DNA from: Lotus japonicus
Taxonomy: Eukaryota > Streptophyta > Magnoliopsida > Fabales > Fabaceae
Reading direction: 5' to 3'
Length of the DNA stretch: 64,000 nt
Assembly (NCBI RefSeq): GCF_012489685.1
Contig: NC_080046.1
Location: 66,913,984-66,977,983 of the forward strand
Position numbers and translations under genes: made by a program. Positions 1 to 10,782 of this stretch are shown here, piece by piece (position 1 is the stretch's first letter; the number at the start of each line of letters is the position of its first letter). The notes under the pieces were generated by a model. It had not been told where the DNA came from. It saw only the letters and a program-made list of their open reading frames with translations, and did no database searches.

Positions 1-139
1 CAATGCCATCTGTTGCAACCTGAGTGATTGAGTGAGTAAAGGGTTAAGCGAAGCCATGAGAATAACAAAAAACAACCCTAAGGAAAGGAAGAAGCAGTAA
101 CAAAGAGAGAGAGATAAGTGAAGTGAAATAGATAGGTAC

Positions 140-223
140 CTGAAGCATGAGATTATCGCAGATATCAGCAACCTTGTCGTACGATTTCGATGCCAACGCC
201 GCCGTCACCGTCGACAAATCCAT
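140..223 (-). CDS. CSN8: COP9 signalosome subunit 8, first coding exon (partial gene)
   Basis: This is a 28-codon exon that opens with MDLSTVTAALASKSYDKVAD and ends CDNLMLQ, followed by a GT donor on the minus strand. The peptide matches the N-terminus I remember for plant CSN8 (COP9/FUS7), which begins MDLS and keeps the KS.DK.ADICD.LMLQ pattern. CSN8 is a PCI-domain subunit of the COP9 signalosome, the nuclear complex that removes NEDD8 from cullin-RING ligases and represses photomorphogenesis. The remaining exons must lie left of base 1. I chose the ATG at 221-223 because the family starts with MDLS; the upstream in-frame Met-Arg-Val has no family support. The identification rests on a short exon and could be wrong. 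Confidence 0.72.
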
Positions 224-653
224 CACTCTCAAAATTCGCTATCCCTGAACCCTGTAAATATGAATCGAACAATGAATAACACGGTACAAGTTAGGAATGG
301 GAAACCTAACACGGCATTGGCGAAGTCATACCCATACCTTGATTCGACGACGACGACGGAGGAGAAAACCACAACTGGTTCCACCTTCTCCAACTCCTAG
401 TGAGAACGGTTTCTACTCTTCTGTATAACTAGAGTATCATCTACGCTAACGACGTCGTTTTTACCTTGCTCAAACTGAGAACCCAAGAAAGTGTAAGGCC
501 CATGAGTCAGCCCATATAAGATCGGTAGTAAGCCCAGTTGCATTGTAATGCAACCCATCACTGAGGATTGTATCTTATCTTTGCACACTTTTTACTATTT
601 ATAATTTTATAATTTTATATACATACCCCTTTAAGAAATAGATTAGGGTGTGT
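224..653. other. CSN8 5' flank
   Basis: This is the upstream region of the CSN8 exon. It probably holds a 5' UTR (purine/GA-rich near 345-370 on the plus strand) and the promoter. No other gene is visible. Its right edge is the breakpoint of the truncated retroelement copy. Confidence 0.4.
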
Positions 654-985
654 AAATTTGGAGCCGATCCAGAGAACTTGATGAGTTTCAACGTGGGTGA
701 AGAGGTGGGTGGTGAACATGGAATCTGTTGGGCAAAATGAGTGGGAGGAGGTTGTGGTGGGATTGTAGGTGGCTGGGTGTGCTGGTATGATACTTCATCC
801 AGGAACCAAGGATCTGCACATATTGGTCTTGAAAATCCACCATTAATGGCAGGGTAGGAAGGTGAAGAATGGGCGTAGAAAATGGATCTGGGATCTTGTT
901 GTGCTGCAAGGATGGATGATAACACATCATAGCTGAGCACCATTGATGTAATGGAGGAAAGAGATCGATAATGAAAGCACCAAAT
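654..985 (-). repeat. Truncated second copy of a retroelement 5' internal region
   Basis: This segment repeats 3850-4181 almost exactly. I see one base change, at the seventh codon of the ORF (Val here, Leu there). On the minus strand it carries the primer-site region and the first 95 codons of the gag-like ORF, then breaks into unrelated DNA at about 654. It directly abuts the 3' LTR, so the order on the minus strand is LTR, internal, LTR, start of internal. That layout is not a normal insertion end; it points to a tandem element cut by deletion. Confidence 0.85.
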
Positions 986-1313
986 TGGTAGAGAGAAACT
1001 CTACCAAGTAAAATCAAAGGAAGAAAACCAAAAGAAAACTAAAGAAAAGAAGATAAAATAAAACTTTGTCAATTTTCTTGTTAATATTTCATAATGGAAA
1101 CCATACAACTTATACTAACTATCTACTCTAAGGGATGAAAGGTGACCTTACATGTGGCACCATCATAAAAAGTAGAATACTCTAGAACATGATCTAAATA
1201 ACAAACTAGAAATAAACATAGAAATAATATTAACTAATTATATTTGGCCTAGTAACTCGAGGCCCATAAAGGATGTAGTTATAGAAGCCCATTAAGCATG
1301 CAACCCTCTACCA
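986..1313 (-). repeat. 3' LTR of the non-autonomous element
   Basis: This 328-bp repeat is identical by eye to 4182-4509, with TG..CA ends inside an 8-bp inverted repeat (TGGTAGAG/CTCTACCA). On the minus strand the purine tract and the ORF stop codon immediately precede it. Confidence 0.9.
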
Positions 1314-4139
1314 TTACCATCCCCTTGAAAACATCCTTGTCCTCAAGGATGAGAAATAGACTATCCAAGCAATAATAAGAATCCACTCAAGAAGTGTAGT
1401 GCTATGCCAAAGCCCATGAAAGGAGTACAGAGTCTGTGAAGTGAACTCTGACATGGAACAAACTAAATATGTATTGTCTAATTCCATTTCAGAGAAACAA
1501 GTCCCAATGCCACGTCCTATTGCCAAAGGTGCTCTAATGGTCTTGTCCACAACAATGTTATGCCATATAAAGCTAACACCAGTAGAGTGACATTGCCACA
1601 TAAAGACCATACATTTGTTGACCCAATGCCACACTAGCAAGCTGTGTTGGAGAACCCATACATGTGTTGACCCATCAGAATAATAATCCATGATCCAGAA
1701 ATAAAGGTGGGGAAGGCAATGGATCATTGAATATGGGTTGAATTGTCCAAACAAGCTCAACGTTGCAAGACCCACATAAGTAACAGTAGACTGTGTAATG
1801 GTGCTTGCATTTGATCCAGTAAACATAGCCAAATCAACCTCAACATTTGATATATTGAGTACTATCCACTTGACTTGCTCCAGCAAGGCTACAAATGCAT
1901 GGGTCAGATCTCTCCACAATAAGGGTTGAAACAGATAGAATTTGAGTATTTCTTGTGAAGACACCGGCGTAGGAGTGGGATGTGCTTTTGCAGCTTGCAC
2001 TGGAAACTGGCCGTGATTGAAATTGAGATGTTGGACTTCCATAATGAACCATTCCTCTCTAAAAGACCTCTTCATCTCATCTTTTCTTTGTTCCCCAAGT
2101 GGTAGCCTCTGTGGATATGCAGCTAATAATTGAAAAACAACTTGGCACAAATGTTCCAGGTTTATGATTCCAGGGTCAAATAATTGAGGATAAAATTCAT
2201 GTAGCGCATGTCTTCTAGCGGCAATCTGATCAGACGTGAGCTCCAAAAATTCAAGTGTCTGAGGCCTTGAATCAGCATCAAACGAATGACCCAATTGAGC
2301 TGATGTGAACATAGCAGCAAGGAGTTCATCAGAAAGGCCATTGACAGATAGTGTAGGCCAAACGCATGAATCGAAAAACCAGCCAAGAATGGCGTGAGGA
2401 ATACTAGATCCTTGACAACTAGATGATACTCCCTTATCACCATTTGAAGAGTAACCATAAGGCAACATAGAATGTACAGCAACAAGTCCAGGGTCATAGT
2501 AATCATAATCATGTACTTGCTTTTCAAATTGAGCCTCATTATTTTTCTGCACCAACTCTTTCTCAAGCAACTCCTCAAACACTAGGTGATTTAATGTGAA
2601 ATCTCCAGCAACACATGTATTTAAGGCCCCATATGCTAGCTTAAGAGTGTGAGTACAAATTCCCGGGTCAAAAGAAATTATGAACAAGCCAGGTTTAGCC
2701 AAGAACTTAAATAAAAGAGAGTCAAGAGCATAAGTAGAGTCAACTTGTTTCTCTTTATCTTCCAACTCATGCATTATGTCAAATAGTTTTCTCTCATGCA
2801 TTTTATCAAACAGTTGGGGTGTAGTCTTAGAACCAATGCCATTTTTAGAAAAAATTGAACAAGGGACCAAGTCTGTGATGAAACAATTTGACATGAGATG
2901 CTTAGTAGAAGTCTGAGTGTGGACACCGGTAATAAACCAATAATCCAAGCAGTGTGAATGCCTACCAAGCCAGCCAAGATTGATTTGGAGAAAAACTTTA
3001 GCAGGCTGAGTGATAGAGGGCAATTTAATAGGATGTAGGTAACTCAACTTTGGGTCTTCAATAGCAAATGAAGCTACGTGACCATTGCCCAAAGTTGGAA
3101 GTAAATGAACAGTTCCAGGATCAAAGGGTGTGATAACAATTCCATGTAATTCAATTAGAAAACGTTTCCCAAAATAAGCATCAACATTGTTATGCCTAAA
3201 CTTCTTCTCATGCATTTTGTCAAACACATGGTGACCAATAGAAAGTGTAGTCAGGGAATACTTTTCCTCTGCCGTAATGTGCTCACACCTTGGGTCGTCA
3301 TGGTCCACATATGAAGTCTCCTCATATTTGTCTCCAGATGAGGTATTGGGATCAGTCACTGGTACTGCCATTGAATCCTGATCCACAGTGGAGGTAAGAG
3401 CTTGGGTTGGTTGACTATGCACAGATGTGGAAACAGAGCTCTTCACCAGTGTAGGCTCATTGCCTAAATCACCTCTCTGGTTCGCAACTTTCTCAAGGTT
3501 GTCTTTGTGACCCATCGTTGTATCAGCCTCAAACAAAGATCTGGTAGTGCTAAACTGAGGCTTCGCCATTGGTGTAGCATTGGATTCCACTGCCTGAGCT
3601 GTCATGGGTTGTAATGTGTTGGACACTGAAGAAGATTTCCCAGATCTGCTGGCTCCATTTTGCTCAAATTTGCATGTGATAAACTGAAATTTGAACACTT
3701 CTCGGAATTTGTCCCATGAATCAAGTTGGTGGCGCCACAGTTGGAACCATGTCAAGGCAAATCCCTCTAGATGCAGGGCAATAAAATCAAAGCGAGTTTC
3801 CAGTGGCCATGGGTGCTGTAGGAAATACAACTCTGTGTTTAGCAGCCAAAAATTTGGAGCCGATCCAGAGAACTTGATGAGTTTCAACGTGGGTGAAGAG
3901 GTGGGTGGTGAACATGGAATCTGTTGGGCAAAATGAGTGGGAGGAGGTTGTGGTGGGATTGTAGGTGGCTGGGTGTGCTGGTATGATACTTCATCCAGGA
4001 ACCAAGGATCTGCACATATTGGTCTTGAAAATCCACCATTAATGGCAGGGTAGGAAGGTGAAGAATGGGCGTAGAAAATGGATCTGGGATCTTGTTGTGC
4101 TGCAAGGATGGATGATAACAGATCATAGCTGAGCACCAT
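1314..4139 (-). CDS. Long gag-like ORF of the LTR element
   Basis: This uninterrupted 941-codon frame fills the whole internal region and stops exactly at the 3' LTR edge. Its first ~95 residues are rich in Ser, Pro and His. Residues ~95-150 resemble the retrotransposon gag domain: a Trp/Phe-rich block with LEGFALTWFQLWR and a nearby SWDKFREVF motif. I see no CCHC zinc knuckle and no protease, RT or integrase motif. The rest contains repeated FDPGI and FDKMHE phrases of unknown meaning. A frame this long without stops suggests selection or very recent amplification. The residues near the LTR edge (LRTRMFSRG) may be only the purine-tract region read by chance. Confidence 0.7.
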   Translation of the reverse strand: MVLSYDLLSSILAAQQDPRSIFYAHSSPSYPAINGGFSRPICADPWFLDEVSYQHTQPPTIPPQPPPTHFAQQIPCSPPTSSPTLKLIKFSGSAPNFWLLNTELYFLQHPWPLETRFDFIALHLEGFALTWFQLWRHQLDSWDKFREVFKFQFITCKFEQNGASRSGKSSSVSNTLQPMTAQAVESNATPMAKPQFSTTRSLFEADTTMGHKDNLEKVANQRGDLGNEPTLVKSSVSTSVHSQPTQALTSTVDQDSMAVPVTDPNTSSGDKYEETSYVDHDDPRCEHITAEEKYSLTTLSIGHHVFDKMHEKKFRHNNVDAYFGKRFLIELHGIVITPFDPGTVHLLPTLGNGHVASFAIEDPKLSYLHPIKLPSITQPAKVFLQINLGWLGRHSHCLDYWFITGVHTQTSTKHLMSNCFITDLVPCSIFSKNGIGSKTTPQLFDKMHERKLFDIMHELEDKEKQVDSTYALDSLLFKFLAKPGLFIISFDPGICTHTLKLAYGALNTCVAGDFTLNHLVFEELLEKELVQKNNEAQFEKQVHDYDYYDPGLVAVHSMLPYGYSSNGDKGVSSSCQGSSIPHAILGWFFDSCVWPTLSVNGLSDELLAAMFTSAQLGHSFDADSRPQTLEFLELTSDQIAARRHALHEFYPQLFDPGIINLEHLCQVVFQLLAAYPQRLPLGEQRKDEMKRSFREEWFIMEVQHLNFNHGQFPVQAAKAHPTPTPVSSQEILKFYLFQPLLWRDLTHAFVALLEQVKWIVLNISNVEVDLAMFTGSNASTITQSTVTYVGLATLSLFGQFNPYSMIHCLPHLYFWIMDYYSDGSTHVWVLQHSLLVWHWVNKCMVFMWQCHSTGVSFIWHNIVVDKTIRAPLAIGRGIGTCFSEMELDNTYLVCSMSEFTSQTLYSFHGLWHSTTLLEWILIIAWIVYFSSLRTRMFSRGW

Positions 4140-4181
4140 TGATGTAATGGAGGAAAGAGATCGATAATGAAAGCACCAAAT

Positions 4182-4509
4182 TGGTAGAGAGAAACTCTAC
4201 CAAGTAAAATCAAAGGAAGAAAACCAAAAGAAAACTAAAGAAAAGAAGATAAAATAAAACTTTGTCAATTTTCTTGTTAATATTTCATAATGGAAACCAT
4301 ACAACTTATACTAACTATCTACTCTAAGGGATGAAAGGTGACCTTACATGTGGCACCATCATAAAAAGTAGAATACTCTAGAACATGATCTAAATAACAA
4401 ACTAGAAATAAACATAGAAATAATATTAACTAATTATATTTGGCCTAGTAACTCGAGGCCCATAAAGGATGTAGTTATAGAAGCCCATTAAGCATGCAAC
4501 CCTCTACCA
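4182..4509 (-). repeat. 5' LTR of the non-autonomous element
   Basis: This is the partner of the 986-1313 repeat, with the same length and termini. The primer-site-like motif lies at about 4165-4181 on the minus strand. Older gag-relic sequence begins directly to its right. Confidence 0.9.
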
Positions 4510-4730
4510 CACAAACTCCTAGTAATTTCAGACCATGTAGAGAGTTGAGAGTTGTGAAACATCCACTTATATAACTCGAGGGCTTTTCCCTTCATAAGTT
4601 CATATAAAAAGAAGATAAAATCAAAGCGCTACTTTAGTGGGGTGTGATAGAGCATGAAATAGTGCTCCACCAGAAACAACCATTCAAGGGCCATCAATAG
4701 AGTCGAGTTACAATATAAGTGATTAGGGGC
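4510..4730 (-). pseudogene. Degenerate retrotransposon gag fragment
   Basis: On the minus strand this reads as a gag-domain relic. It has a LEWLFLVEHYF block, then, past an in-frame TAG, RFDFIFFLYELMKGKALELYKW and STWSEITRSL. The spacing is that of plant Ty3/gypsy gag (Phe/Trp block, then K.ALELYKW, then TW.E). It differs clearly from the intact element to its left, so that element probably inserted into this older one. Confidence 0.6.
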
Positions 4731-5756
4731 TATGATGGGTTTGCACTCAGTGAAACCCAGATGGAGGTGGGGGTCGTTATAGGAGGAGATGGATGCAAAA
4801 AAGGACCAGTGGTGAGGGGGAATGGTTGGTTGCTGCCTTACGGTCGTTACATAAATTTAAATATTTAGCGGTGGTTTTAAACATTCGCGTAATCAACATG
4901 CAAATTTTGTGGCAGTTTTGACTACACTCTCAAACCGTCATAAAATGTTTTTTATCCTTTTTAAGATACTCTGCCGATTGTTTCGATCTACGTATGCCCA
5001 TTGGTGTTTAGTAGTATGCTTGTTTTAAATAATCATTATTGTTTTTTTAAGTTGTCACAACTATAGCAATAATTGTGCAAATTGCAAAATAATACTGTAG
5101 TACATTTTTTTTTGATAGGCATATTGTAGTACATTATAAATTGGAAACACCACTTGCCTTGTATAATGACTGAACATGTAATGTGAAGAAACCCGACAAT
5201 TATTTTCTTTGTTCAAAAGGGCTATTCTATTCAACTTTAAATTTTAGAGCCATAAAAGAATGATAGAAGTGGCTTCCATGACAGATCTTACATCAAATTT
5301 CAATAATCAAATTGGCAAAATTTCTTATACATTTTTCAAAAGCAGAAAAGCTTAAGGAAAAAAGAAAGTTGAAAAAAGGGGGAGGGGTGGAGGTTGGAGG
5401 AGAGTGAGGAAGAGGAAATGAGAGAGAACTAACAAAAGCCCTTTAGATACCTCATCCACTCATTGGATTCACTTTACAGTTTGCACTTTGTTCCACAATT
5501 TCTTTTTTCTTCCAAGTGAAGTAATCAATTCATAATTTCTACAAAATTTTTGGAGAAAATGTTTAATAGCCTAAGTTGATATCTTGTCTAAAACCTTGTT
5601 CCCTGACTTAGGAGTTTAACAATTTTTTGTGACTCCTTTGATAGCCATTTCTAAAATTAACTCTAAAACTCCCATCCAAATTATGAGAGGCAAGTGAGAA
5701 ATTGAGTGAAAAACAAGGACATTGATTGACAAATGATAGTAAGAGTTTTTCCCTCA
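4731..5756. other. Intergenic and LEA2 3' flank
   Basis: The first ~130 bases may still be retroelement-derived. The rest is AT-rich and includes a poly-T run near 5105 and a GA-rich stretch near 5380-5430. The right end is presumably the 3' UTR of the LEA2 gene. No gene is recognised. Confidence 0.35.
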
Positions 5757-8259
5757 TTAGACACTCAAGCCATCGAATCCACACTGCTTGTAAGTGAGAG
5801 ATTGCTTTCTTGGACTGATCACTATAGCACAATCCACAGAGACCTGTACAGTTGAATAATGCAACATCGTTAATCTTTTGGCCAAACATAGGAAGTTGGA
5901 GTGATTGAAAGGGCACCAAAACGCAGTTTCATTGCTTGCAAAGGTGAAAGTTTCACACTAGCAGATATGGAAACAGAAAGGTGATCCCACTCCCAATTCA
6001 ATCCCATGTGCCCCACAATCAGGAGTCACATGCTGAAGACTTTTATTGGCCTAAAAAGTAAAAACAACATGGCAGTAGCGTTTGACATTTGCAAACTTTG
6101 TTTTTGGTCTATTCTACCTTGAATTTTATAGCTTAGATGAGGGGTACATATGAAAATGTGCAAAGTATAGTGTAGTTTGGAATCTCATTCAAAAATCATA
6201 TAGTGGACAAAAACAATTTTCCTTTGCTTTTATTTCCAACCAACATAATTTTAGCTTTATCATAATTTTTGAACTAGTTTCTAAACATGTTTTGGACTTG
6301 TGGTACCCATCAAGCAACCTGGTTCATCTTCAACTATAGTGGGACCTAGTATTGTTATCTCTAACCATTCGTTTATTTGCTAAATTGGGCCTAGACAATC
6401 AATTATTAACTTTTATGTTTTACACACCCAAATTCTACAGCATTGTTTGGGTCCCAAATTCCTATTCCAACGTACTAGTATCATTTAAAACTTAAAGGTA
6501 AAACCTTGAAATTAAGGATTTCTCACTGTTGTCATGCCCCAAAAAACAGTGTGTCCGCAAGTCAAGGTGGAATTTGTTTTCAGTATGAGGCTATTGGAAT
6601 GTCTCGCCATCATGGTATGCAGACAAACGCATAAAATTGCGGGACAACAAAGCACTTGTCAGCAGGAACCATTAATCAATGGTGAAAACAAAAGGAAAGC
6701 CCAGAAATCGATTTCACCAACTAGGAGTTTATTACTGCTAGCAAAAGTTTATTGACATAGGTATAAGCCTGAATAGTGAATACCACATGTTAATATTTAA
6801 TTATTCAATCCACCTCATACTTACATAATGTATGTGTCATATTTTGAAATTATAATTTATAAATCTTTTGGATATTTTTTAATTGTATTAAATACCATAT
6901 GTTTGATGACTATTGTTAATTTAACCATTAATACTTAGTCTTATTGATAAAATAATACTTTTATCATAGTATTTTATAAAAGATTAAAATCTTTTATTTA
7001 ACTAAAACACACAAAAAAATTATTTACAAAATGTGGCAATGAGTAGTAAAATTATACCAAAAAAAAGTGTGAATGTCATGAAACGGTGCTGAAGCACAAA
7101 CTGCAAAAATGTACCTCAAAATCATGAGATGTGAAATTAAGAAGGTATCTCCATTAAACAATTTCCATCATGACGTATTAATACTAGTAGTATATAGTAA
7201 AAATACAAAATAACCTTCAGCGCACGTTATCACATAGAAAATGTACTACTACTCATAGACAGTGCACGTTAGCTAGGAAAAGAAAAGGGAAAGACAAAGA
7301 AGAGAAGCAAAGAAAAAGCAGAGTGTGACAGAGAGTAGTGGAGTGGAATTCGCCACCCTCAAAGACTCGGTCGCGCAGAGACTCAGCCTCTACGCGACTG
7401 AGTCTTTGAGTGTGGCGGAGGAAAAACAAACCCAACCGATAAAATTAGCAATTGATAATCAAAGCGTGATTTTGTAAGCAAAATTGGAAATGTGAACTAA
7501 ACTAAATTGGGAAAGTTGAGATCCTAATAATACCAGATTCCACAAATTGGAAGACCTAATTTCAAAACGATGATGAAGATTGAGAGTGAGAGAGTGTACC
7601 TGAACACCAGGAGAATCGAAATTCATGACCCGGATCTTAGCTCCGACGTCTCCCAATATCCGAAGGTCGACCCGGTCGTTAAGCGAGGCGTCTCTGATCA
7701 AATCAGCGGCGTCGGCCTGAAGCAAACTCATACGATCGACGGAGATGGTGGCGACAACTTGTTTCGTACTGTGAGCTTGCTGGAAGAATCCGGGAACGGA
7801 GGCTTTGCCGAGAGGGATTCCACGGTACATGATTGTGAACCGGGACTCGCCGTACCTGATCCCCACCTTATTGGGGTTGTCGGCGTTGAAGAGGAGGCGG
7901 ATGGTGAGGGTGATTGAGGCGGTGGTGCCGGTTGGGTTATCGGCGGCGATGTTCATATATTGAACCCCAACTGACTGAAGATCGAACTGTGGCTTTTTGG
8001 GCTTCACCGCTAGGATGATGACGAGCACCACCGCCAGAGCAAGAAGTGCCAGGAATGACAGTAGAAGGAAGAGGCAGCAGCAGCAGCCTTTCAATGACGC
8101 CGATGATGATGGGCGAGAAGGTGTTCTCGGGTAGTAAGGGGGGTGAGGCTGGTGATAACCATTTGAAGAAACTGAGGCTACTGGTGCCGGTGGTTGTGAC
8201 GGTGGCATTTGCCGTCGGTCGCCGTTGGGTTGTGGTGGCTGGTTGCTTCTTGTGGTCAT
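5757..8259 (-). CDS. LEA2 / NDR1-HIN1-like (NHL) membrane protein
   Basis: Two exons, 7600-8259 and 5757-5843, encode 248 residues. The first 50 residues are Pro/Ser/Gln-rich and cytosolic in NHL proteins. Then comes a cysteine cluster (GCCCC) and a Leu/Val transmembrane helix at ~58-83. An LEA2 beta-sandwich follows, with the family signature NPNKVGIRYG and GIPLGKASVPGF. Exon 2 adds VSVDCAIVISPRKQ and ends CGFDGLSV, the usual NHL C-terminus, which confirms the join; both sites are GT-AG and phase 0. NHL proteins sit in the plasma membrane and several take part in defence or stress responses; the role of this one is not shown. The 1.76-kb intron is long and contains a strong hairpin. A decayed second copy lies upstream, around 9265-11262. 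Confidence 0.9.
7351..7417. other. Near-perfect 67-nt hairpin in the LEA2 intron
   Basis: A 25-base arm at 7351-7375 pairs with 7393-7417 with only two mismatches. The 17-base loop can form about four further pairs (AGAG with CTCT). The arms are GC-rich (CGGTCGCG / CGCGACTG) in AT-rich surroundings. No target-site duplication is obvious. It could be a small foldback element or a structured RNA; the sequence does not decide. Confidence 0.6.
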
Positions 8260-9264
8260 ATTCCCCTCTCTCCAATGACTGTGTATTTGCAGAGCTATGA
8301 GTGAGAGAGAGAGTGGAAATCAGAGAGTGATTTTGACGATGAAGGAGACTACTTATTGTTTCAGAAAGTAAATTAAATTAAAATTAAAATATTATACTAA
8401 AATAATTGGTTTCCATGTTACTTTCACACTGATTTTTATTTTATTTTTTCTGGATATTCGTTATCTGCCACGTCAAGTTTGTGTACTTACTCAATTCTAA
8501 TTGATTTTCAAAATAATCCATAAGTTGCAATTTTGCATATTGTAAAGTCATGAGTTACTGTATGTAATCTTTGACATACATGTGATGTCTATATATATCC
8601 AGTGCATTTTATTAAAATACCCTAACACATGTTGTAACTCTGAGATATAGTCTAGGAATTAGCTTACTTCATTCCTTAATTATGAGATTAGTAGTTTGAT
8701 CATCGATTATGGAAGTGAAATACATATTGTGATCAATCATTTACAACTTCGTGCAAACACCATTAACAAATGAATTAGTCACTATGGTTAGTGGTGAATA
8801 CTCCAAGTTAAAAAAATTAAAGCATGTTCTAAAAATGTTTTCACCGTAACTTTTGCGTATACATATAAGTTAGAGTAATTTTGTTGGGTACCTATAAGTT
8901 ATAATTACTATAAAGTGATGGTGTAAATGGAATTGAAGTTGGTAAGGGAAAATGCTTTTGAATGAATATGTAATTAAAAGTTGAAACGGTGCTCAAGAAT
9001 ATCCACAGTTTTTTCTTTCTAGTACGTGGTATTAAAGGCAAAATTTCGGTACCCACCTAAATTAGAACAGTTTCCTATCTTTTTAACTTGAAGATCAATG
9101 TTATTTTGAGTAATAAATTTTTATAAATTTAGTCTTGATATTTCAAATGAGACGTCGGATATTAAATGTTGAAAAAGAGCTATTGCATGTTATGATAAAT
9201 AGGGGTACACCGTATATGGTGTAAATACGTTAAAAAAAACAAAATGTAAAAAAGAGATTATTTC
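8260..9264. other. LEA2 5' flank and AT-rich intergenic DNA
   Basis: This region contains a GA-rich 5' UTR-like stretch (8295-8345), then AT-rich DNA with no recognisable coding sequence. It leads into the degenerate LEA2 copy at about 9265. Confidence 0.4.
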
Positions 9265-9342
9265 AAATTCATGTAAGGTCGACCTGAAGATTAAGTGAAG
9301 CGTCTCTTATTAATTGGCGGTGTCAGTTTGAAGCAAAGTGAT

Positions 9343-9719
9343 GGAGTAAACAGCCATTTTGGTCCTTGGTTGTGTATAGCTGTGACGGAATGGTCCTCAG
9401 CTTTTAAAAATGGTCGTTTTTAATCCTTGAATATGTTGACGTCGGTCAAGTTAGTCCTTTTTTCAATTTTCCGTTGGTCCCTGAGACGGAAAATGCCAAA
9501 TGTCACGTTTTTTTACACGTTGGCATCCTACGTGGCTCTCCAATGGTTAGAATGAAAGTAAGTAAACACATTCAGGGACCAAAATGACGGTTTACTTCAA
9601 AAAATCACTTAACCATAATCTTCAACCTCATCTTCCCTTCATCCTCAATCTCACCTTCTTCTTTCATCATTTCCATAAAACAAACACAAAATCCTCAAAT
9701 CTTCATCCTCCATCATCTT
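9343..9719. repeat. Left TIR of the Pack-MULE-like element
   Basis: It is the reverse complement of 10783-11159 with only a few differences. Its inner part is CT-rich (CATCTTCCCTTCATCCTC). Confidence 0.85.
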
Positions 9720-9980
9720 GACATAAAACTAAAATCATACCCAAAATAATCTCAATTCTTGTTCGAATCAAACTAAAAACCATACCCAAAATAAAACAAA
9801 AAATGAATTAACCATTAAATTGACATAAATCAAACAACATATGCCAACGGAATTTGAATTACACTTGTACAGATTTTTTAAAGTAGACTCGCATAAAAAA
9901 AGGGAAATAAAAGATCAAACAGGGGTCAAAAGCCATGAACTTTAAAGTCGTGTGCTAATAACTGGCACAAAATAGTCAGA

Positions 9981-10181
9981 TCAAAGACAAGAAAAAAAAA
10001 CTTTCTTATTCAATTTTGCTGCAAATTCATTCAATTTTTCCATCCCCAAAAGCTTGGAATAATTTTGTTGTTTGACTTCATCCCCTAAAGCTAAAGCTAG
10101 GGGTGCGCGACCTTTCCTTTTTACTTCTCCAAATTTAAGGAACCCAGAAAATGTCATAAACTCTATCTCCCAATTAAACAC
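9981..10181 (-). other. Unidentified short ORF inside the MULE-like element
   Basis: This is a 66-codon minus-strand frame with a basic segment followed by APLALALGDEVKQQNYSKLL. It looks like protein sequence and might be a second captured gene piece, but I do not recognise the family. No splice sites or partner exons support it. Confidence 0.25.
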
Positions 10182-10309
10182 AAATTTCGTTGTTTGACTT
10201 TACCTTCTTTCTCACTTCTCCAATTTCTGAAACCCTAACATCATGAACCAGATCAGCCCACACTACTAGATCTGAAATCACTCGCTAAAAAATGAAGTAG
10301 AAAGAGGAC

Positions 10310-10644
10310 CTGTTGAAGGAGCGCATCATCATAACCGGGCCACCACGCCTCCTACCACCGTGCCTGCAACCCCACGTTCTCAGTCCTGTAATGCACCACC
10401 TTCTCGCCGAATTTCCAATCAAACCCATCAACGAACCTGCGAGGAGTTTGATGGTGAAAGTGAAATTGTTGTTGGGGGAAATGGGGGTAGGGTTTGGAAT
10501 TGGGTTCCGGAGGGTGAAATTAGGGTTTGATTCTGGGATTGAAGATGGGAGACAGGATTGGTGGAAGGTGTAGAAGATTAATGCGGCGAGGGAGATGAGG
10601 ATCAGTGGGAGCATGTGCCTAACCCTAATCCCACCATTGTCCAT
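10310..10644 (-). pseudogene. Captured glycosyltransferase-like gene fragment
   Basis: On the minus strand an ATG at 10642-10644 starts MDNGGIRVRHMLPLILIS, a short N-terminus with one membrane anchor, followed by FTFTIKLLA. After an apparent internal deletion and frame change the sequence continues FVDGFDWKFGEKVVHYRT and VGLQARW, then an in-frame stop, then EAWWPGYDDA. These two blocks match my memory of a plant Golgi-type glycosyltransferase family (At5g12260-like) whose N-anchor, TIKLLA strand and EAWWPG..DE segment are conserved. The piece is truncated and frame-broken, so it is non-functional. The family name is from memory. Confidence 0.55.
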
Positions 10645-10782
10645 TGGTAAGGGTTGAAGAAACACTGACAACAAAAAAATAATGAATAAAAAGACCCAAA
10701 AATGAAGAATAAGAGATGAGTAACATGAAGTTGAAGAAACACTTTTTTTGGGTTTTTAAAGTTTAATGGTTGAATATGGAAA

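Larger units (their letters stand above)
986..4509 (-). mobile_element. Non-autonomous LTR retrotransposon (gag only, Ty3/gypsy-like)
   Basis: Two 328-bp direct repeats starting TGGTAGAG and ending CTCTACCA bound a 2.87-kb internal region, read on the minus strand. Next to the 5' LTR is a primer-site-like motif (ATTTGGTGCTTTCAT). Next to the 3' LTR is a purine tract (CAAGGGGATGG). The internal region holds one long gag-like ORF and no protease, reverse transcriptase or integrase, so it would depend on enzymes from elsewhere. By eye the two LTRs are identical, which implies recent activity. The expected 5-bp target duplication cannot be found, because the left side continues into a truncated internal copy. 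Assignment to Ty3/gypsy comes from gag character only. Confidence 0.85.

Noticed and set aside
5608..5919. 103-codon minus-strand ORF
   Set aside because: It overlaps LEA2 exon 2 in a different frame; the true exon frame gives the family C-terminus with correct splice phase.
6531..6770. 73-codon plus-strand ORF in the LEA2 intron
   Set aside because: One alternative frame looks protein-like (SQGGICFQYEAIGMSRHHGM), but no family is recognised and there are no supporting exons.
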